Origin: Silvimonas sp. JCM 19000
Lineage (GTDB): Bacteria > Pseudomonadota > Gammaproteobacteria > Burkholderiales > Chitinibacteraceae
Length of the DNA: 9,013 nt
Direction: 5' to 3'
NCBI GenBank assembly: GCA_001313065.1
Contig: BBFD01000170.1
Span: forward strand, 1 to 9,013
The notes beneath the pieces were generated by a model, which ran no database searches, had not been told where the DNA came from, and saw only the letters and a list, made by a program, of their open reading frames with translations. Below, piece by piece: positions 6,036 through 9,013 of this stretch; the stretch's first letter is position 1, and every line of letters starts with the position of its first letter. The position numbers and the translations under genes were made by a program.

Positions 6036-8972
6036 ATGGGTGCTCCCCCAACTTATTCCACGGTGGTAGATCAGGCGATGACCGAAGCAATCCGGTTGGC
6101 GCGATTAAACCAGCTCGACATTCTGGATAGCGCGCCCGAAGCGCTGTTCGATAGCGTCACGCGCATGGCGGCGCAAATCTGCGGCACGCCGATCAGTTTG
6201 ATCAGCCTGGTGGACGAAGAGCGGCAATGGTTTAAATCCACCTATGGTCTGGAAGGCGTTAGCGAAACCGCGCGCGATATTTCGTTTTGCGCGCATGCCA
6301 TCGCGCAAGGCGGCTTGTTTGAAATTAACGACGCCACGCAAGATCCGCGGTTTGTTGACAATGAACTGGTGACCGGCTCGCTCGGCATCCGCTTTTATGC
6401 CGGTGCGCCGATTACGCTGCGCGATGGCACCCGTCCCGGCACGCTGTGCGTTATTGACCGACAAGCCCATCAATTAAGCGACAGCCAACGCCATACCCTG
6501 CAATGCCTGGCGCAGATCGTTAGCGATTGCCTGCAAGAGCGCGAACGTTGCGTGGCCTTGAGCCGCGATCTGATGGATAGCGAAGACCGTTACCGCGCCA
6601 TTGTTGATTTCAGTAGCGATGCCATCATCAGCAAATCGCTGGACGGCATCATCCATAACTGGAATAAGGCCGCCGAAAAAACTGTTTGGCTATTCCGCGC
6701 AAGAAGCGGTGGGCCAACATATCTCGATGCTGTTTCCCAATGATGGCGTGCAGGAAGAATGCATGCTGATCCGCCATGTATTGCAGCATGGCTCGATTTC
6801 GCAATTTGAAACGGTGCGTCTGCATAAAGACGGGCACCGGCTGGACGTGGCCATTACGCTTTCGGCAATTCGGGATGCGATGGGCCGGGTTATTGGCGTT
6901 TCCAAGATTGCGCGCGATGTGGGTGAGCGCAAACGCATTGATAAAGAATTGAATCGCACCCTGGCGCGGCATCAAATGCTGTATCACATTGCGCCAGCCA
7001 TGATGCACACCATGGACGCCGACGCCAGACTGATTACCGTGAGCGACACCTGGCTGGCCCGTATGGGCTATGCGCGTGACGAGGTGATAGGGCGCTATAC
7101 CTGGGAATTTCTGACGCCGACCTCACGCCGGGATGCGCGCGAGCAGGTGATACCCCGCTTGTTTGAAACCGGCCGCTGCGACGATGTGCATTATCAATAT
7201 CAGCGCAAAGACGGCGGCATTATTGATGTTTTGCTCAGTGCGCGGCTGGAACGTGACGTTGAAGGCAAGGCCTGGCATTCGCTCGCCATCATGCAGGACG
7301 TCACCGAGAAAAAAAACGCTTTGAGCGCGAGCTGGCCGAGCAGAACGAACGCCTGCGGGTGACCTTGCAATCGATCGGCGATGGGGTGATTACCACCGAT
7401 GTCGACGGCAAGATTGAATATCTGAATCCGGTGGCCGAGCGCCTGACCGGCTGGCCCAACGCCGATGCGCGCGGACAGCACCTTAGCCAGTTGTTCAAGC
7501 TGGCCGCTGAGCACAGCAAACGCTACGCCTTGCCCGGCGTGCCCCGTGAAGGCACCGTGCTGATTGCGCGCGACGGCAGCGAATACGATATCGAAGAAAC
7601 CATGGCGCCCTTGCTGAATGACCAGCAGGAAGCAATCGGCATGGTACTGGTGTTTCGCGATGTCACACGGCAACGGCAAATGAGCAGCGAAATGTCTTAT
7701 CGCGCCTCGCACGATCCGCTGACTGGCTTGCTCAATCGTGGCGAATACGACGTGCGTTTGCATCGCGCCTTGCACGACGCCAAAGCCGGCGAGGGCGAAC
7801 ATGTGGCGCTGTATATCGATCTGGATCAGTTCAAGGTGGTGAACGACGCCTGTGGTCACGGCGTGGGCGACCAGTTGCTGCATCAGGTCAGCACCATGTT
7901 GCAAGGCTGCGTGCGCGCGACCGATACACTGGCGCGGCTGGGGGGTGATGAATTTGGCGTCATCCTGCAATTCTGTGCGGTGGACAAGGCCATGCGCATT
8001 GCTCAGCAGATGGTGGATCAGATTGACCAGTTCCGCTTTATGCACGATGGCCAACGCTTTCGCATAGGCGCCAGCATCGGCCTGGTGCGCATCGACCCCA
8101 ACTGGGCCAGTGCCGCCGCCATCATGCATGCGGCCGATACCGCGTGCTACACCGCCAAAGAGGCCGGGCGTAACCGCGTGCAGATGTGGCTGGACAACGA
8201 CCAGAGCCTGCAAAGCCGCCAGGGCGAAACGCATTGGGCGGCGCGGCTGGAACAAGCCATCGACGAAGACCATTTTGAGTTGTACGCGCAACGCTGACGC
8301 CGCTGAGTTCGCCCACCGGCAAACTGTATTGCGAGGTCTTGCTGCGCCTGCGCGAACACGACGGCAGCATCGTGCCGCCGGGGGCTTTTTTTTGCCGGCA
8401 GCAGAACGCTTTCATATGGCCAGCCGGATCGATCGCTGGGTAGTGCGTAAAGTCTGCGAAGCCATGGCCGTGGCCGATTTAAGCCAGGTGGATACGCTGT
8501 CGGTCAATTTGTCGGGCCAATCGATCGGCGACCGGGCCTTCCACCGCTTTGTGGTGGAATACCTGGACCGGAATCAGGTGGATACCAGCAAGCTGTGCTT
8601 TGAGATTACCGAAACCACCGCCATCACCAATCTGCGCGAGGCCACTGACTTTATCGCGGCCATGCAGCGCGCGGCATCCGCTTTGCGCTGGATGACTTTG
8701 GCAGCGGCGCGGCCAGTTTTGGTTATCTGAAATCGTTGGCGGTGGATGTGCTCAAGATTGACGGCCAATTTATTAAAGAACTGGCCAGCGACGCGGTCGA
8801 TCAAGCCACCGTGCGTTGTATCCGCGAGATCGCCAGTGCGGTCGGCAAAGCGACGGTTGCGGAATTTGTTGAGACCGCAGAGACCGCCGCCATGCTGCGT
8901 GATATGGGCATCGATTACGCCCAGGGCTATTTGTATCACCGGCCGGAACCGCTCGGTCGTCTGCTGCGCTAA
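6036..8972 (+). CDS. GAF-PAS-PAS-PAS-GGDEF-EAL cyclic-di-GMP synthase/phosphodiesterase, five frameshifts
   Basis: Bifunctional-type c-di-GMP enzyme, apparently cytosolic, since no membrane segment is seen. The ATG at 6036 follows GGGG by seven bases; ATG 6078 is an alternative. Order: GAF about residues 36-170 (FCAHAI, DPRFVDN, FYAGAPI, GTLCVIDR), PAS1 about 182-305, PAS2 about 310-430, PAS3 about 440-550, GGDEF about 552-718, EAL about 732-978. The cyclase has HDPLTGLLNR, an exact GGDEF (7941-7955) and inhibitory I-site RATD five residues before it. The EAL domain has EVL in place of EAL (8333-8341), VNLS, CFEITET, DDFGSG, VLKID, AEFVET and AQGYL, so all catalytic positions are filled. Frame breaks: A6 6676-6681, A8 7309-7316, a missing A at 8290-8291, T8 8386-8393 and a missing base near 8670. 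Motifs run on across each. The written fragments are 6036-6743, about 6660-7362, 7359-8297, about 8300-8730 and 8736-8972. Corrected length is about 978 residues. Confidence 0.93.
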
Positions 8973-9013
8973 CAGCCGCCGCGTCGGAATCAGCCCCGGG
9001 CCGCGTGGCCGCC

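Noticed and set aside
5666..6130. Several overlapping open frames in the permease/c-di-GMP gene gap
   Set aside because: They have no family motif, conflict with one another on both strands, and follow the palindromic repeat composition.
7309..7316. Programmed ribosomal frameshifting or phase variation at poly-A/T tracts
   Set aside because: Too many tracts in unrelated genes are affected, some frame losses are not at long homopolymers, and no stimulatory structure is evident. Sequence error explains all cases together.
7200..8291. Long minus-strand open frame (363 codons) opposite the GGDEF region
   Set aside because: It is antisense to a clear PAS-GGDEF coding frame, shows no recognisable motif, and is explained by GC-biased codon use keeping the opposite strand open.
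8973..9013. Possible terminator or next gene at the right edge
   Set aside because: The 41 bases have no convincing stem followed by a T-run and no start with a ribosome site.
1..9013. CRISPR arrays, insertion sequences, tRNA or rRNA genes, phage genes
   Set aside because: No regularly spaced repeats, transposase motifs, terminal inverted repeats or RNA gene signatures were seen.

Overview
The window is GC-rich and densely coded, and looks like a Gram-negative chromosome. The RND efflux parts with an outer-membrane lipoprotein, the CpxR/CpxA-type two-component pair and the GAF/PAS/GGDEF/EAL protein all fit Pseudomonadota. Codon use and family flavour suggest a betaproteobacterium, perhaps Neisseriales/Chromobacteriaceae; that placement is inference.

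Layout: (1) 1-2150, minus strand: an efflux operon with a NodT/OprM-type outer-membrane lipoprotein gene first, then a membrane-fusion (HlyD/AcrA-type) adaptor gene joined by an ATGA overlap. The adaptor runs off the left edge, and the inner-membrane RND pump is expected beyond it. (2) 2151-2383: a divergent regulatory region with GTAAA direct repeats matching the known CpxR box, including an exact GTAAA-N5-GTAAA just upstream of a TATACT -10 element. (3) 2384-4665, plus strand: cpxR-like response regulator and cpxA-like sensor kinase genes. (4) 4530-5717, minus strand: an AI-2E/PerM family membrane protein, convergent with the kinase. (5) 5718-6035: a non-coding stretch with palindromes and an imperfect direct repeat. 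(6) 6036-8972, plus strand: one large cyclic-di-GMP enzyme, GAF-PAS-PAS-PAS-GGDEF-EAL. The last 41 bases show nothing recognisable.

Functional reading: CpxA would sense envelope stress and phosphorylate CpxR. CpxR would bind the GTAAA sites, plausibly activating its own operon and controlling the divergent drug or solute efflux operon. The last gene is a separate signalling unit that could both make and degrade c-di-GMP.

Main caveat: five of the six genes are broken by one or more frameshifts, and the sixth may be broken near its end. Most breaks lie in A/T homopolymers of 5-8 bases that appear one or two bases too long; the rest are mostly single missing bases. Protein motifs continue exactly across each break. 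I therefore treat them as sequencing or assembly errors in intact genes, not as pseudogenes. I found no mobile element, CRISPR array, tRNA or rRNA, and no clearly novel system. The best biological lead is the CpxR-box array between the efflux operon and cpxRA.
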